Source of the DNA: Pempheris klunzingeri
Lineage: Eukaryota; Chordata; Actinopteri; Acropomatiformes; Pempheridae
Direction: 5' to 3'
Length of the DNA: 64,000 nt
Assembly: GCF_042242105.1 (NCBI RefSeq)
Contig: NC_092032.1
Span: 22,328,345-22,392,344 of the forward strand
This document shows, piece after piece, positions 20,175 through 29,654 of the stretch. Position numbers and translations under genes: made by a program. The notes under the pieces are model-generated. The model saw only the letters and a list, made by a program, of their open reading frames with translations. It searched no databases and was not told the origin of the DNA. How positions within the stretch are numbered: position 1 is the first letter of the stretch; each line of letters begins with the position of its first letter.

Positions 20175-23100
20175 CAACCTCCACCCAACATGGACCCCTA
20201 TAGAAGCTGCCCACATTGATCCTGGGTCTGTTCAAGGTTTCTTCCTGTTAAAGGGGAGTTCTTCCTCCACTGTTGCTTAATATAATATCTGATGCTGCTC
20301 ATGTGGGAATTCTTGAATCCTTAATTTTGAATTCCTGAATCGTTGGTCTCTCTCTAATTAAAGAGTTTGGTTTAGACCTGCTCTTCATGTAAAGCGTCCT
20401 GAGATAACGCTGTTGTGATTTGGCGCTGTATAAATAAAGATTGATTGATTGATTGGATTAGGGTCAGGACTAGGGACAGGACTACGGTCATAACTAGGAA
20501 CGGGAGTAGAGTTAGCACTAGGGACAGGACTAGGGTTAGTACTAGGGAGAGGACTAGGGTTAGGACTACAGACAGGACTTAAATCAGGACAAGAGTTAGG
20601 ACTAGGGTCAGAACTAGGGATGGGACTGGAGTTAGGACTAGGGTTTGGATTAGGCTTCAGACTAGGGTTAGGGGAGAGTGTAAATTTACTCTGAGGGTGT
20701 CTCTGTTGGCTTCAGGGAGCAGCAGCGTGAGCAGCTGCAGGGCCTGGACCTGATGGACCACAGAGGAGATACCTGCAGAGACAGTCCAGGTAAAAACACC
20801 ACCCTCATCATACACTACGTCAGGCTGCAGTCTTCAGGGAGAGGACACAAATCACGGCCGCTCAATCTTGTATTTAGGTTTGAACCGCAGGACTGACCCT
20901 CAATTGGAGCTCCAGAGATGAATCAACAAAAAGATGTTCAGGGGTTGGACTCAGTAAATACACCTGACACACCTGAGCACTGGACCACCAGACCACTGAG
21001 GTGGTCTGTAATTGATTTGTCTATTTGATGAATATAATTATGGCTCAGCTGGAGGTCGATGACCCCAATAATCTGTGTCCAGTCCCTTCACACTGTGGGG
21101 ACCGGTCTGACTAATGAGGACACGGAGTGGGCCCCCACGACGTCAGTCATTACGGTGTGTGTGTGTGTGTGTGTATACCCAGCAGTGCGCGGTAGGTGGA
21201 CAGGTGTGTGTGCGTCAGCAGAGGTGTTGGCAGCTCTCTGACGAAAAGCTTCAGCAGACCTGCAGCATCCACCTGTCTCACTGCAGACCAGTCGAAGCCT
21301 CCACAGCATCTGTCTAACTCTCTACGCAGGTACTACAGACAGAGAGAGAGACAGGCGAGACAGACAGGTAGACAGGTGTTCACTCGTACGTTCTTCTGAT
21401 CACACAGAAAAATGTTGTCAGATCATCTGTGTGTGTGTGTGTGTGTTACCTTCAGTCTAGCAGCTGATCCTGGTACTCTGAGAATCCCTTCAGTCTGCAG
21501 ACCGGTCTGCTCTAAAATACACAACAACTACACACACAGATAGTGTGTGTCAGGAAGTGATGTCATGACAGGAGCTGCCTATGAGAGGACAACTGTTAAT
21601 AATAATAATAATACATTTTATTTATAGGCGCCTTTCAAGGCACTCAAGGACACCGTACAACACACAGTTAAAAACAAACAGTGAAAAAGCAAGTTAAAAA
21701 GTCAAAAAATTTAAAAAAACCAAGGGGTGGGAGATCTGCAGAGTGATGTTACAGTGAGTAGGCTTGTTTAAACAGGTGGGTTTTGAGGTGAGATTTGAAG
21801 ATGGTCAAAGTATTGATGTTCCTGATGTCCGGTGGGAGGGAGTTCCAGAGGCGGGGGGCAGAGCGGCTGAAGGCTCTGGACCCCATGGTGGTCATACGGG
21901 CAGGAGGGATGGTGAGGTTGATGGAGGATGATGATCTGAGAGTCCGGCTGGGTGTGTTTATGTGGAGGAGTTCAGTCAGGTACGGAGGGGCGAGGTTATG
22001 GAGGGCTTTGAAGGTTAGGAGGAGGATTTTATATGAAATGCGGTATGTGACTGGGAGCCAGTGAAGCTGTTGGAGAACAGGGGTGATGTGACTGATAGAA
22101 GGGGTCCTGGTGATGATCCGGGCTGCAGCATTCTGAACCAGTTGCAGTTTATGGAGGGACTTGAGGGGGAGACCAGAGAGAAGTGAGTTGCAATAATCCA
22201 GACGGGAGGTGACCAGAGAGTGGACCAGGATGGCGGTGCTGGTGGGGGTGAGGGAAGGACGGAGGCGATTAATGTTGCATAGGTGGAAGTATGCTGACCG
22301 GGTGACATTATTGATGTGGGTTTGAAAAGACAGAGTGCCGTCAAGGACGACACCCAGATTTTTTACTTGAGGGGAGGGGGAGACAGAGGAGTTGGCGATG
22401 GTGAAAGTGAAACTGTTAGCTTTTGTGAGATTTGGTGGATTTGGTACCAATGAGGAGAACCTCGGTTTTGTCACTGTTGAGTTTGAGAAAGTTGGAGGAG
22501 AACCAGGAGTTGATTTCTTGCAGGCAGTCACAGAGGGAGGTGGGAGGTAGGGAGGAGGTGGGTTTGGTGGAAAGGTAGAGCTGGGTGTCGTCTGCATAGC
22601 AATGAAAGAGCTCCATGCTAACTGCTAACCAAGTCAGACAGTTAGACAGACGTACAGACAATGTGGAACCTCCTTCCAGTCTGGGTTTGGGGGGCAGACA
22701 CCCTCTGTACATCTACTCTACAATCCTTAGTGATGAAGCCTATAGTTTAGGGCTGGCTCAGGCCTGGGACCAGCCCCTACTTAGTTAGGTAGTTTCTTCC
22801 TGTTAAAGGGGCCTTCTTCCCGTTAAAGGGGAGTTCTTCCTGTTAAAGGGGCGTTCTTCCCGTTAAAGGGGAGTTCTTCCTTCCTAATATAATATCTGAT
22901 GCTGCTATCTGATGTTTGAGTCTCTGAATTGAAGAGTTCGGTCTGAGCTGCTCTTTCTGGAAATAGTCTGAGAGAACACTTGTTACAGACAGACTGTCAG
23001 ACAGTCAGTTAGACAGACAGACAGAGAGAGACAGATTCTTTACCTTCTGGACGACGACAGGAACTTTGATGTCAGGAGACTTCTTCCTGTCGTTCTCCAA

Positions 23101-25479
23101 CAGTGAAGTCAGAGGAACACCGAACACACCACTGTCTGAGAGGCAGACAGGCAGGCAGACAGACAGGTTTACACACTTTTCTCATGTTGTATGTTTTAGT
23201 GTTGATTTGTTGGTTCTGGGTCATTAATGAGCGTACAGTATTTTCACTATGTGTACGGTCATGTATGACCGTAGGTTCATGTACACGCGTGCAATGTGTG
23301 CTATGATGTCACAGCAGCTGTCAGATGACCAGTAAAATCACTGGTTTAAATGGTTTAACTGAATCTGTGAATCATCCCCCCTGAATCATTTCAGTTTTTA
23401 ATGATGACCTCATTCTGTAACTGTAATCAGCTGCCTCCTCTATCTGGCATCTCATTGGTTTAAACTCACCCCGAGTCCTGCAGCGAGGTGGGCGGGTGCG
23501 TTTGGTTTGGACGCCCAGAGTGAGCAGGAAGGTGGAGAGCTCAATGTGAGAGATGAAGCCGAGGCGGGTGAGATCACATGACGACAGGTCGTCTGCTGAG
23601 GTGATACCCTGAGAGGGTGAGACCGCGACGAACTACACACACACAAACACGCACAATGACTAATGACAGATTTAATTTGAAAGCTACGCTAATGGCTAAT
23701 GTAGCTTAAGCAGACGCTGTGATGTCAAGCTAATGTTACTGTCAGTCGGCCATCTTCGATGCTGCTGTCAGGACGAATGTGTTCTTTAAAAAAATATACA
23801 ACAACAAAAGAAAAACCTCCATGGCAACATAACACTTCCTGTTTATATGCCCCAAAGGCATTATGGGATCTGTAGTTCCAAAGCTTATCGTCCAAAAGTA
23901 GGACAGAGGATAATGATGTAAGTAATCAGCAGGAGGTCAGAGGTCAGACTCACCGGCAGCTCACCGTCGTCTCCATGGAAACACATGCAGTCCCAACAAG
24001 CCCCGGCCCGTTTATGGTTGGCCACGCCCTCTGAGTACGGAGAGTCCCGCAGCAGCCAACCAGCTTCTCTCCACTGACTGACAGGCAGGGAGGGGAGTGT
24101 GTCAGAGTGTGTGTATGTGTCAGAGTGTGTGTGTGTGTCAGAGTGTGTGTATGTGTCAGAGTGTGTGTGTGTGTCAGAGTGTGTGTATGTGTCAGAGTGT
24201 GTGTGTGTGTCAGAGTGTGTGTGCGGGGGGGGTGACGGGTGTTCAGGTAATTGACCCTCAAACAGAAACGTAGGAACTGTTGGACGAACTGGAAACAGAG
24301 ACAATCAGCTGGTTATGTCCCAGAACACAAAAAATCATGAGAACCACCTAAAGGATCACTAGAACCTCCTAAAGGATCAATAGAACCACCTAAAGGATCA
24401 CTACAACCTCCTAAAGAATCAATAGAACCACCTAAAGGATCACTAGAACCACCTAAATGATCACTAGAACCTCCTAAAGGATCACTAGAACCACCTAAAT
24501 GATCACTAGAACCTCCTAAAGGATCACTAGAACCACCTAAAGGATCACTAGAACCTCCTAAATGATCACTAGAACCTCCTAAAGGATCACTAGAACATCC
24601 TAAAGGATCAATAGAACCTCCTACAGGATCACTAGAACATCCTAAAGGATCAATAGAACCACCTAAAGGATCCCTAGAGATCCCTACAGGACTGTGCTGG
24701 GTAGGTCTTTTCATCCATGAGCAGACAGACGGGTGAGCGGACAGACAGGTACCTCTGTGAGTGTTTCGGCGGATGGTTTTAGTCGTGGCGTGGTAGTGAC
24801 TCGGCAGTGACTCAGCGTGATGAGAGGGGGGGGAGGGGCATCTTTCTGCTGAGTCGTCATCAGTCTGGAACAGTGTGTGTGTGAGAGAGAGAGAGAAGAT
24901 GCTGAGATATGTTTCATGCCTATTTCAGTGCTCCTACATTTCCCAGAATTCATTTCTCAGCCTCCTCAGGTGAGATGTTACATTCTGAACGTTCCCACCT
25001 CGGTGAAGATGTCCCGGACGTCTCTGATTGGCTGCCTGTTCCTTGTCTTCAGCGTCTGGTTATAGTTGTCCAGCCTCTTCCTCACCGTGGCGGCTTGTTG
25101 CTGTGTCAGCGTGGACAGCAGCGCCTCGGCCGGCGGCGGCGACACTTCCTCTGATGAAGAGCACGTCACCAGGGAGGACAGCCCCGCCTCCGTCAGCCAC
25201 GCCTCCTCCAGTTCCACCTCTGCAGGTGAACAAGGACGGGTAGACGTCAGACAGAGGGATGATATCTCACTCTGCTGTCACTTTGACTTACCGTCCATGC
25301 TCTTCCTCTCCTCCTCCTCCTCTCCCTCCTCCTCTCCCTCCTTCTCCTCCTCGATGCTCTGCACTTCTCTCCAGTAGGTCTCCATGGTAATGTGGCAGGG
25401 GTCAGAGGTCAGTGCGTGCAGGGGTGGAGGGGGGGCAGGGGAAAGGGCGAGGGAGGTGGTCGGTGAAGACGACATCGTC
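8424..25479 (-). CDS. arhgap28: Rho GTPase-activating protein 28-like (ARHGAP18/28/40 subfamily)
   Basis: Speeds GTP hydrolysis on Rho GTPases and so affects actin organisation. Exons from 5' to 3': 25292-25479, 24999-25219, 24753-24864, 24237-24288 (junction uncertain), 23954-24077, 23470-23632, 23044-23135, 21450-21527, 21179-21332, 20690-20772, 15072-15287, 14882-14998, 14581-14708, 14425-14465, 8424-8506. Phases agree throughout, giving about 617 codons. Landmarks: [14 protein letters not shown], an acidic run, [12 protein letters not shown], then the RhoGAP domain from [12 protein letters not shown] with the arginine finger in [10 protein letters not shown] (exon 21450-21527), [12 protein letters not shown] and [11 protein letters not shown]. 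The C-terminal ubiquitin-like region has [16 protein letters not shown] and LYEVGGNI and ends CDWLIKP-stop. Family membership is certain; paralogue 28 rests on synteny with l3mbtl4. The 5' end is unclear: an ATG at 25474-25476 could be the start, or more exons may lie toward 29 kb. Confidence 0.88.
8530..10430. repeat. 'catgatgttca' minisatellite in arhgap28-like intron
   Basis: About 1.9 kb of 10-13 bp units alternate as ttcacatgatg, tttacatgatg and attacatgatg. Degenerate units continue at 10620-10860 and, increasingly mutated, to about 12125. The array fills much of the last intron of the minus-strand RhoGAP gene. No coding potential. Confidence 0.93.
10430..10625 (+). mobile_element. LINE 3' end fragment with ttgaattgaattg tail
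   Basis: Four copies of 'gatccatcggact' lead into sequence resembling a LINE 3' UTR ('gggctatacaaagaaattg') that ends in a short ttgaa tandem tail. It sits within the catgatgttca array. The tail structure suggests an L2/CR1-group element; no coding sequence remains. Confidence 0.5.
10866..11226 (+). mobile_element. L2 LINE 3' terminus with amplified tail units
   Basis: The piece from 'gggattcttgaatccttcc' to 'gataaag..ttgattgattg' matches the 3' end of the L2 copies at 20310-20455 and 51545-51665. After the first terminus, the last 45-60 bp ('atgaactggtgctgtatag' to 'ttgattgattgagaacac') are repeated in tandem, giving five copies. A further partial tail is at about 11445-11495. Confidence 0.75.
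12141..13957. mobile_element. Non-autonomous piggyBac-like element with long inverted arms
   Basis: The element is flanked on both sides by TTAA (12137-12140 and 13958-13961), the hallmark of piggyBac insertion. Its ends form 13-bp terminal inverted repeats, CCCTCAGGCATCA on the left and TGATGCATGAGGG on the right, with one mismatch. Inside, long inverted arms (about 12158-12720 against 13310-13835) are almost identical, and both carry the small palindrome ggacaaaaatgtcc. No transposase frame is present. A 132-bp L2 tail has inserted in the left arm. Confidence 0.82.
12437..12568 (+). mobile_element. Tail-only L2 insertion with 13-bp target duplication
   Basis: Two L2 tail units ('cttatgaactggtgctg' to 'ttgattggttgattg') interrupt the left arm of the piggyBac-like element. 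The host sequence tttaatcagtctt is duplicated exactly at 12424-12436 and 12569-12581, while the right arm carries it once and uninterrupted. This marks a target-primed insertion of an extremely 5'-truncated L2. Confidence 0.8.
13962..14424. other. Unique intron sequence, possible degraded DNA transposon
   Basis: No open gene is present. The sequence is AT-rich, contains 'caaaatgattcaacc' near 14088 and ends near 14390 with 'gagggttgaataattttc' and 'caactgta', which resembles ends of some Tc1/mariner families. I could not find a matching inverted left end, so this is only a hint of an old remnant. Confidence 0.25.
15436..16015. repeat. 'gggacaggactagggtcag' minisatellite, left half
   Basis: A tandem array of units of about 12 bp (agggacaggact, agggtcaggact and variants, some ordered into 48-bp blocks). 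It is interrupted by a LINE/LTR-like insertion and resumes at 20456-20690 with the same unit, so the mobile DNA landed inside an existing array in the RhoGAP intron. Confidence 0.9.
16021..16560 (+). mobile_element. Possible solo LTR
   Basis: The segment upstream of the L2 ORF1 region has no LINE coding sequence. It contains an AATAAA at about 16504 followed by a short T-rich and GT-bearing stretch, as in an LTR R/U5 region. The short sequence actgca occurs at both margins (about 16016 and 16557). No internal retroviral genes are present. The call is weak because TG..CA ends are not clear. Confidence 0.3.
16800..17614 (+). pseudogene. L2 ORF1 with SGNH hydrolase-like domain, frame-broken
   Basis: The first frame (16800-17408) has a basic N-terminal part and then esterase landmarks: [11 protein letters not shown] resembles the GDS block and HVGVNDTR the GxN block. 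Near 17390-17420 the frame is lost, and the last block, [15 protein letters not shown] with its DxxH motif, continues in another frame at 17420-17614. L2/CR1-group elements in fish carry such an ORF1. The break means this copy is inactive. Confidence 0.75.
17711..19623 (+). pseudogene. L2 ORF2 endonuclease/reverse transcriptase with internal deletion
   Basis: The endonuclease is well preserved: [21 protein letters not shown] (metal-binding Glu), VYRPPG, VGDFNIH and LSDHYLITF (catalytic Asp-His). The frame ends at 19213, and a new frame carries the RT N-terminus ([29 protein letters not shown]). It then jumps straight to [20 protein letters not shown], removing the palm with the YADD motif. 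A short repeat of [10 protein letters not shown] lies in the linker. The copy cannot encode a working polymerase. Confidence 0.82.
20456..20689. repeat. 'gggacaggactagggtcag' minisatellite, right half
   Basis: The same unit as at 15436-16015 continues up to the donor end of RhoGAP exon 20690-20772. It shows that the array predates the L2 insertion. Confidence 0.85.
21597..22640 (-). mobile_element. LINE fragment (L2/CR1/Rex1 group), RT C-terminal half and 3' end
   Basis: On the minus strand the RT catalytic motif appears as [11 protein letters not shown] (about 22600-22570), followed by [49 protein letters not shown] and [17 protein letters not shown] frameshift separates the YADD part from the rest. 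The element ends with a poly(ATT) tail at 21597-21615 on the plus strand. It is 5'-truncated and lies in sense with the host RhoGAP gene, in the intron between exons 21450-21527 and 23044-23135. Confidence 0.85.
22655..22990 (+). mobile_element. L2 LINE 3' fragment
   Basis: Matches the 3' part of the L2 copies at 19667-20410 and 51030-51640, starting at 'tggaacctccttccagtctg'. The 'gttcttcctgttaaagggg' block is present as four tandem variants, where other copies have one. It lies next to the opposite-strand LINE fragment. Confidence 0.75.
24095..24235. repeat. 'gtgtgtcagagtgtgt' microsatellite
   Basis: Alternating units of gtgtgtgtcagagt and gtgtatgtgtcagagt lie between two exons of the RhoGAP gene. 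The array abuts the weak putative donor at 24235-24236, which is one reason that junction is uncertain. Confidence 0.85.
24330..24700. repeat. 'aaaggatcactagaacc' minisatellite
   Basis: About 19 units of 18-19 bp ('ctaaaggatcactagaac') lie in the intron between RhoGAP exons 24237-24288 and 24753-24864. A minus-strand open frame through it gives only a GSSDPLGG repeat and is not a gene. Confidence 0.9.
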
Positions 25480-25700
25480 CTGCAAAGACAGAGGAAACAC
25501 GTCCTGTCGGCCAATCAGAGCGTCAGACAGAGAAAGACTCAGTCCAGTTTGGTAAAACTTCAGATCAGAGACCGACCCAGACTGAAAAACCTGGACCAGG
25601 ACGTGGACCAGGATCTGGTGGTTGTTGGAAGGACAAGGCTGAGATTAAATATTGATGATGTGTGTGTGAAAGGAAGTCGGCCTCCTCCATGGTATTGATC
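25480..25700. other. Upstream intron or 5' flank of the arhgap28-like gene
   Basis: Unique sequence lies between the first confident RhoGAP exon and the GT array. I found no exon here that connects in phase with 25292-25479. A 5' UTR exon or unrecognised coding exon is possible. Confidence 0.3.
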
Positions 25701-26367
25701 AGTGTGTGTGTGTGTGTGTGTGTGTGTGTCTGTCTGTGTGTGTGTGTGTCTGTCTGTCCGTGTGTGTGTCTGTGTGTGTGTCTGTCTGTGTGTGTGTCTG
25801 TGTGTGTCTGTCTGTGTGTGTGTGTGTGTCTGTGTATGTGTCTGTGTGTCTGTGTGTGTGTGTGTATGTGTCTGTGTGTCTGTGTGTGTGTGTGTCTGTG
25901 TGTGTGTGTCTGTGTGTGTGTGTGTCTGCGTCTGTGTGTGTGTGTGTGTGTCTGTGAGTGTGTCTGTGTATGTGTCTGTGTGTCTGTGTGTCTGTGTGTG
26001 TGTGTCTGTGTGTGTGTGTGTCTGTGTGTGTGTCTGTGAGTGTGTCTGTGTGTGTGTGTGTGTCTGTGTGTGTGTGTGTCTGTGTGTGTGTCTGTGAGTG
26101 TGTGTGTGTCTGTGTGTGTGTGTGTCTGTGTGTGTGTCTGTGTGTGTGTCTGTGTGTGTGTGTGTGTGTGTGTCTGTGAGTGTGTCTGTGTCTGTGTGTG
26201 TGTCTGTGTGTGTGTGTGTCTGTGTGTGCGTGCGTCTGTGTGTGTGTGTGTGTGTGTCTGTGTGTGCGTCTGTGTGTGTGTGTCTGTGAGTGTGTCGTGT
26301 GTGTGTGCATCTGTGTCTGTGTGTGTGTGTGTGTGTGTCTGTGAGTGTGTCTGTGTCTGTGTGTGTC

Positions 26368-26403
<36 letters not shown>

Positions 26404-27026
26404 TGTGTGTGTCTGTGTGTGTCTGTGTGTGTGTGTGTGTGTGTGTCGTGTGTGTGCGTCTGTGTGTGTGTGTGTCTGTGTCTGTGTGTGTGTGTGTCTG
26501 TGAGTGTGTCGTGTGTGTGCGTCTGTGTGTGTGTGTGTGTCTGTGTGTGTCTGTGTGTGTGTGTGTCTGTGTGTGCGTGCGTCTGCGTGTGCGTCTGTGT
26601 GTGTGTGTGTCTGTGTGTGTGTGTGTGTGTGCGTCTGTGTGTGTGTCTGTGTGTGTGTGCGTCTGTGTGTGTGTGTGTGTCTGTGTGTGTGCGTCTGTGT
26701 GTGTGTGTGTGTGTGTCTGTGTGTGTGCGTCTGTGTGTGTCTGTGTGCGTCTGTGTGTGTGTGTGTCTGTGTGTGTGTGTGTGTCTGTGTGTGTGTGTGT
26801 GTGTGCGCATCTGTGTGTGTCTGTGTGTGTCTGTCTGTGTGTGTGTCTGTGTGTGTCTGTGTCTGTGTGTGTGTGTGTCTGTGTGTGCGTGCGTCTGTGT
26901 GTGTGTGTGTGTGTGTCTGTGTGTGCGTCTGTGTGTGTGTGTCTGTGAGTGTGTCGTGTGTGTGTGCATCTGTGTCTGTGTGTGTGTGTGTGTGTGTCTG
27001 TGAGTGTGTCTGTGTCTGTGTGTGTC

Positions 27027-27062
<36 letters not shown>

Positions 27063-27511
27063 TGTGTGTGTCTGTGTGTGTCTGTGTGTGTGTGTGTGTG
27101 TGTGTCGTGTGTGTGCGTCTGTGTGTGTGTGTGTCTGTGTCTGTGTGTGTGTGTGTCTGTGAGTGTGTCGTGTGTGTGCGTCTGTGTGTGTGTGTGTGTC
27201 TGTGTGTGTCTGTGTGTGTGTGTGTCTGTGTGTGCGTGCGTCTGCGTGTGCGTCTGTGTGTGTGTGTGTCTGTGTGTGTGTGTGTGTGTGCGTCTGTGTG
27301 TGTGTCTGTGTGTGTGTGCGTCTGTGTGTGTGTGTGTGTCTGTGTGTGTGCGTCTGTGTGTGTGTGTGTGTGTGTCTGTGTGTGTGCGTCTGTGTGTGTC
27401 TGTGTGCGTCTGTGTGTGTGTGTGTCTGTGTGTGTGTGTGTGTCTGTGTGTGTGTGTGTGTGTGCGCATCTGTGTGTGTCTGTGTGTGTCTGTCTGTGTG
27501 TGTGTCTGTGT

Positions 27512-27548
<37 letters not shown>

Positions 27549-27591
27549 CGTCTGTGTGTGTGTGCGTGTGTGCGCGTCTGTGTGTGTGCGC

Positions 27592-27635
<44 letters not shown>

Positions 27636-27703
27636 CTGTGTGTGTGTGTCTGTGTGTGTGCGTGTCTGTGTGTGTGTGTGTGTGTGCGCGTCTGTGTGTG
27701 TGC

Positions 27704-27736
<33 letters not shown>
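25701..27736. repeat. 2 kb GT-rich (ctgtgtgtgtgtg) satellite-like array
   Basis: Continuous TG runs are broken by ctg, cgtc and cat variants. Rare landmarks such as 'gagtgtgtcgtgtgtgtg' and 'gtgcatctgtgtctg' recur about 659 bp apart (26290 and 26949), showing a higher-order tandem duplication. Open frames of several hundred codons on both strands (Cys-Val or His-Thr repeats) are artefacts of the repeat. Confidence 0.95.
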
Positions 27737-28034
27737 GGGGGGGAACTTTGGTCTAATGGCTTTGGTTCCCTGGGGAGAACAGAGTGGGGTGCGCAGGCTA
27801 ATGCTAGCTGCTCCTGTGTGTCCATTAGGAGGAAATGGACAGTGTTGGCCAATCAGAGCGTCAGCAGTAAGTGTTTTCACTCAGGTCCTCAGACAGTAAC
27901 CTGAGCTGGTTATTCCTCCTGCAGAGACCTTCAATCCTCTGAAAACCAAATCTGACCTGGTCTGGACAGGGCGGTTCAGTCGGTTCAGTAATGAAACCAA
28001 ACCAGACCAGAATGGGTCCAGGTCAGAGGAGCAC
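27737..28034. other. Unique spacer
   Basis: Non-repetitive sequence between two arrays. A minus-strand ATG with a short frame (around 27820) could be a 5' exon of the RhoGAP gene, but no phase-compatible junction to the next exon is evident. Nothing else recognised. Confidence 0.25.
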
Positions 28035-28460
28035 GTCTAGACCTGGTGTGGGTCTGGATCTAGTCCCCCAGAGTCCACTAGAGTTGCCCAGAGTCCACCT
28101 GAGTCCCCCTGAGTCCTACTGAGTCGCCTAACGCCCCCCTGAGTCGCCCAGAGTCCCCCGGAGTCCACCAGAGCCCCCCTGAGTCCACCGGAGTCCACCA
28201 GAGTCCCCCTTAGTCCACCAGAGCCCCCCTGAGTCCACCGGAGTCCACCAGAGTCCCCCTGAGTCCACCAGAGCCCCCCTGAGTCGCCCAGAGTCCCCCA
28301 GAGTCCACCAGAGTCCCCCTGAGTCCACCAGAGCCCCCCAGAGTCCACTTGAGTCCACCAGAGTCCCCCTGAGTCCACTTGAGTCCACCAGAGTCCCCGA
28401 GTCCACTTAAGTCCACCAGAGTCCACTTGAGTCCACCAGAGTCCCCCTGAGTCCACTTGT
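28035..28460. repeat. 'gagtccaccagagtccccct' minisatellite
   Basis: About 40 short units (gagtccacca, gagtccccct, gagcccccct) occur in tandem. Its reading frames translate to Gly/Asp/Ser/Trp repeats and are not genes. Confidence 0.92.
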
Positions 28461-28819
28461 TGTCAAACCTATTGTGGTGTCGAAGCCTCATGTTGAATCC
28501 AGATGAGGAAAACAGACTCAGACATTTTCCCCTCATCACTAGCATCAGCTCAGCCAATCAGAGCAACACATTATCACCATCATATGGTCACGCTATCAAC
28601 ACGCTATCAACACGCTATCAACACGCTATCAACACGCTATCAACAGAGACATGAGAGGAAGAGTCAGACTCACCTCCGATCAGCCCGGCTGCTGTCATCT
28701 GAGTGGAGTCAGGAGGGAGGGGGGGAGGTTCAAAGAGAGAGGGGAAGGAGGGGCCCAAAATGGGGGGGGGGCTCCAGTGTGAACCACCAGCTCCAACTGG
28801 GAGTGTCCCACAGCCACAG

Positions 28820-29035
28820 GAATCCATCACCTGTTAGCCTAGCTTAGCACAAAGACTGAAAACAGAGGGAACTATTAGCCTAGCTTAGCACAAAAACTGA
28901 AAACAGAAGGAACTGTTAGCCTAGCTTAGCACAAAGACTGAAAACAGAGGGAACTGTTAGCCTAGCTTAGCACAAAGACTGAAAACAGAGGGAACTGTTA
29001 GCCTAGCTTAGCAAAAAGACTGAAAACGGGAAAAA
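28820..29035. repeat. 'gttagcctagcttagcac' 43-bp tandem repeat
   Basis: Five copies of a 43-bp unit containing gttagcctagcttagcac, aaagactgaaaacag and agggaact. The motif resembles a common dispersed teleost repeat. It lies just upstream of the putative divergent promoter. Confidence 0.8.
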
Positions 29036-29099
29036 AAACATGTAAGACATACCTTCAATGATACACCCACCCTCCCTCTCTCCCCTTCCGTGCTTCTCC

Positions 29100-29400
29100 C
29101 CCTCCCTCCCTCCCTCCCTCCCCTCCTCTACTGGGAGCATGCGCACTGAGCTCGGTGTTTCGTTATTTCCGTGTTGTGTAGCTGTCAGCAGAGTGAGGCG
29201 GATCGTCAGACACGGTAAGTGTTGTTTAAACGCTCGGTAGCGGTACCGGCTCCTCGCTGCTCTCTGTACGCTCCTCCGGTTCCTCCAAGCGGCTCTCTGC
29301 AGCTGCTGAGGCCGCACTCAGGAGCTCGGGGGCCGGCGGAGAGAGCAGCGGATCACCGGCAGTTTTCTGCCGTTTGGTGTTTCCTGAATCAATCTGTCGG
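29100..29400. promoter_or_regulatory. GC-rich putative divergent promoter of l3mbtl4 and the arhgap28-like gene
   Basis: This is the most CpG-dense, least repetitive part between the two head-to-head genes. It contains 'gcatgcgcactg', which resembles a nuclear respiratory factor-type site, and then a plausible non-coding first exon of l3mbtl4 ending CACG|GTAAGT at 29214/29215. No TATA box is evident. A shared start for the minus-strand gene is inferred from orientation only. Confidence 0.5.
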
Positions 29401-29654
29401 CTCGGACACTTCCGGTCAGACCTTCACAATAATGGTTTGGAATATGACTCCAGTTAATGACAAACACTTTGTGGTGTCCACCTTTACCTGCTGCAGCATT
29501 CAGATGATGATTACGTAACGGATTTATAATCAGAATTCAATCAGATCACATCAGTCAGTTTAAATCGTTTTTTTCTGTTCAGTCACGACTTTTACTTTGG
29601 AGACCCAAAAGCTGCTCTGACGAGTTTCCTGTAAACAAACACCGTGTTTACATT

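Larger units (their letters stand above)
16561..20455 (+). mobile_element. L2-type LINE, near full length but with damaged ORFs
   Basis: Order: 5' UTR, ORF1 with an SGNH/GDSL-esterase-like domain (16800-17614), ORF2 with an APE-type endonuclease (17816-18470), linker, the start of a reverse transcriptase (19210-19480), a jump to its C-terminal part, a 3' UTR, and a tail of ttgattga repeats (20437-20455). The RT core with the YADD catalytic motif is missing. The element lies in sense on the plus strand, antisense to the RhoGAP gene, within a minisatellite. Confidence 0.88.

Noticed and set aside
25565..27880. Minus-strand open frame of 771 codons and its overlapping frames on both strands
   Set aside because: It is a (CA)n/(GT)n array read as His-Thr or Cys-Val repeats. 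Frames stay open only because the repeat lacks stops.
28037..28456. Minus-strand Gly/Trp/Thr-rich open frame
   Set aside because: Low-complexity translation of the gagtccaccagag array; no start context or homologous domain.
28676..28702. Possible first coding exon of the arhgap28-like gene (ATG with acceptor and donor)
   Set aside because: It leaves one base, whereas the next confident exon needs two; without a linking exon it cannot be supported.
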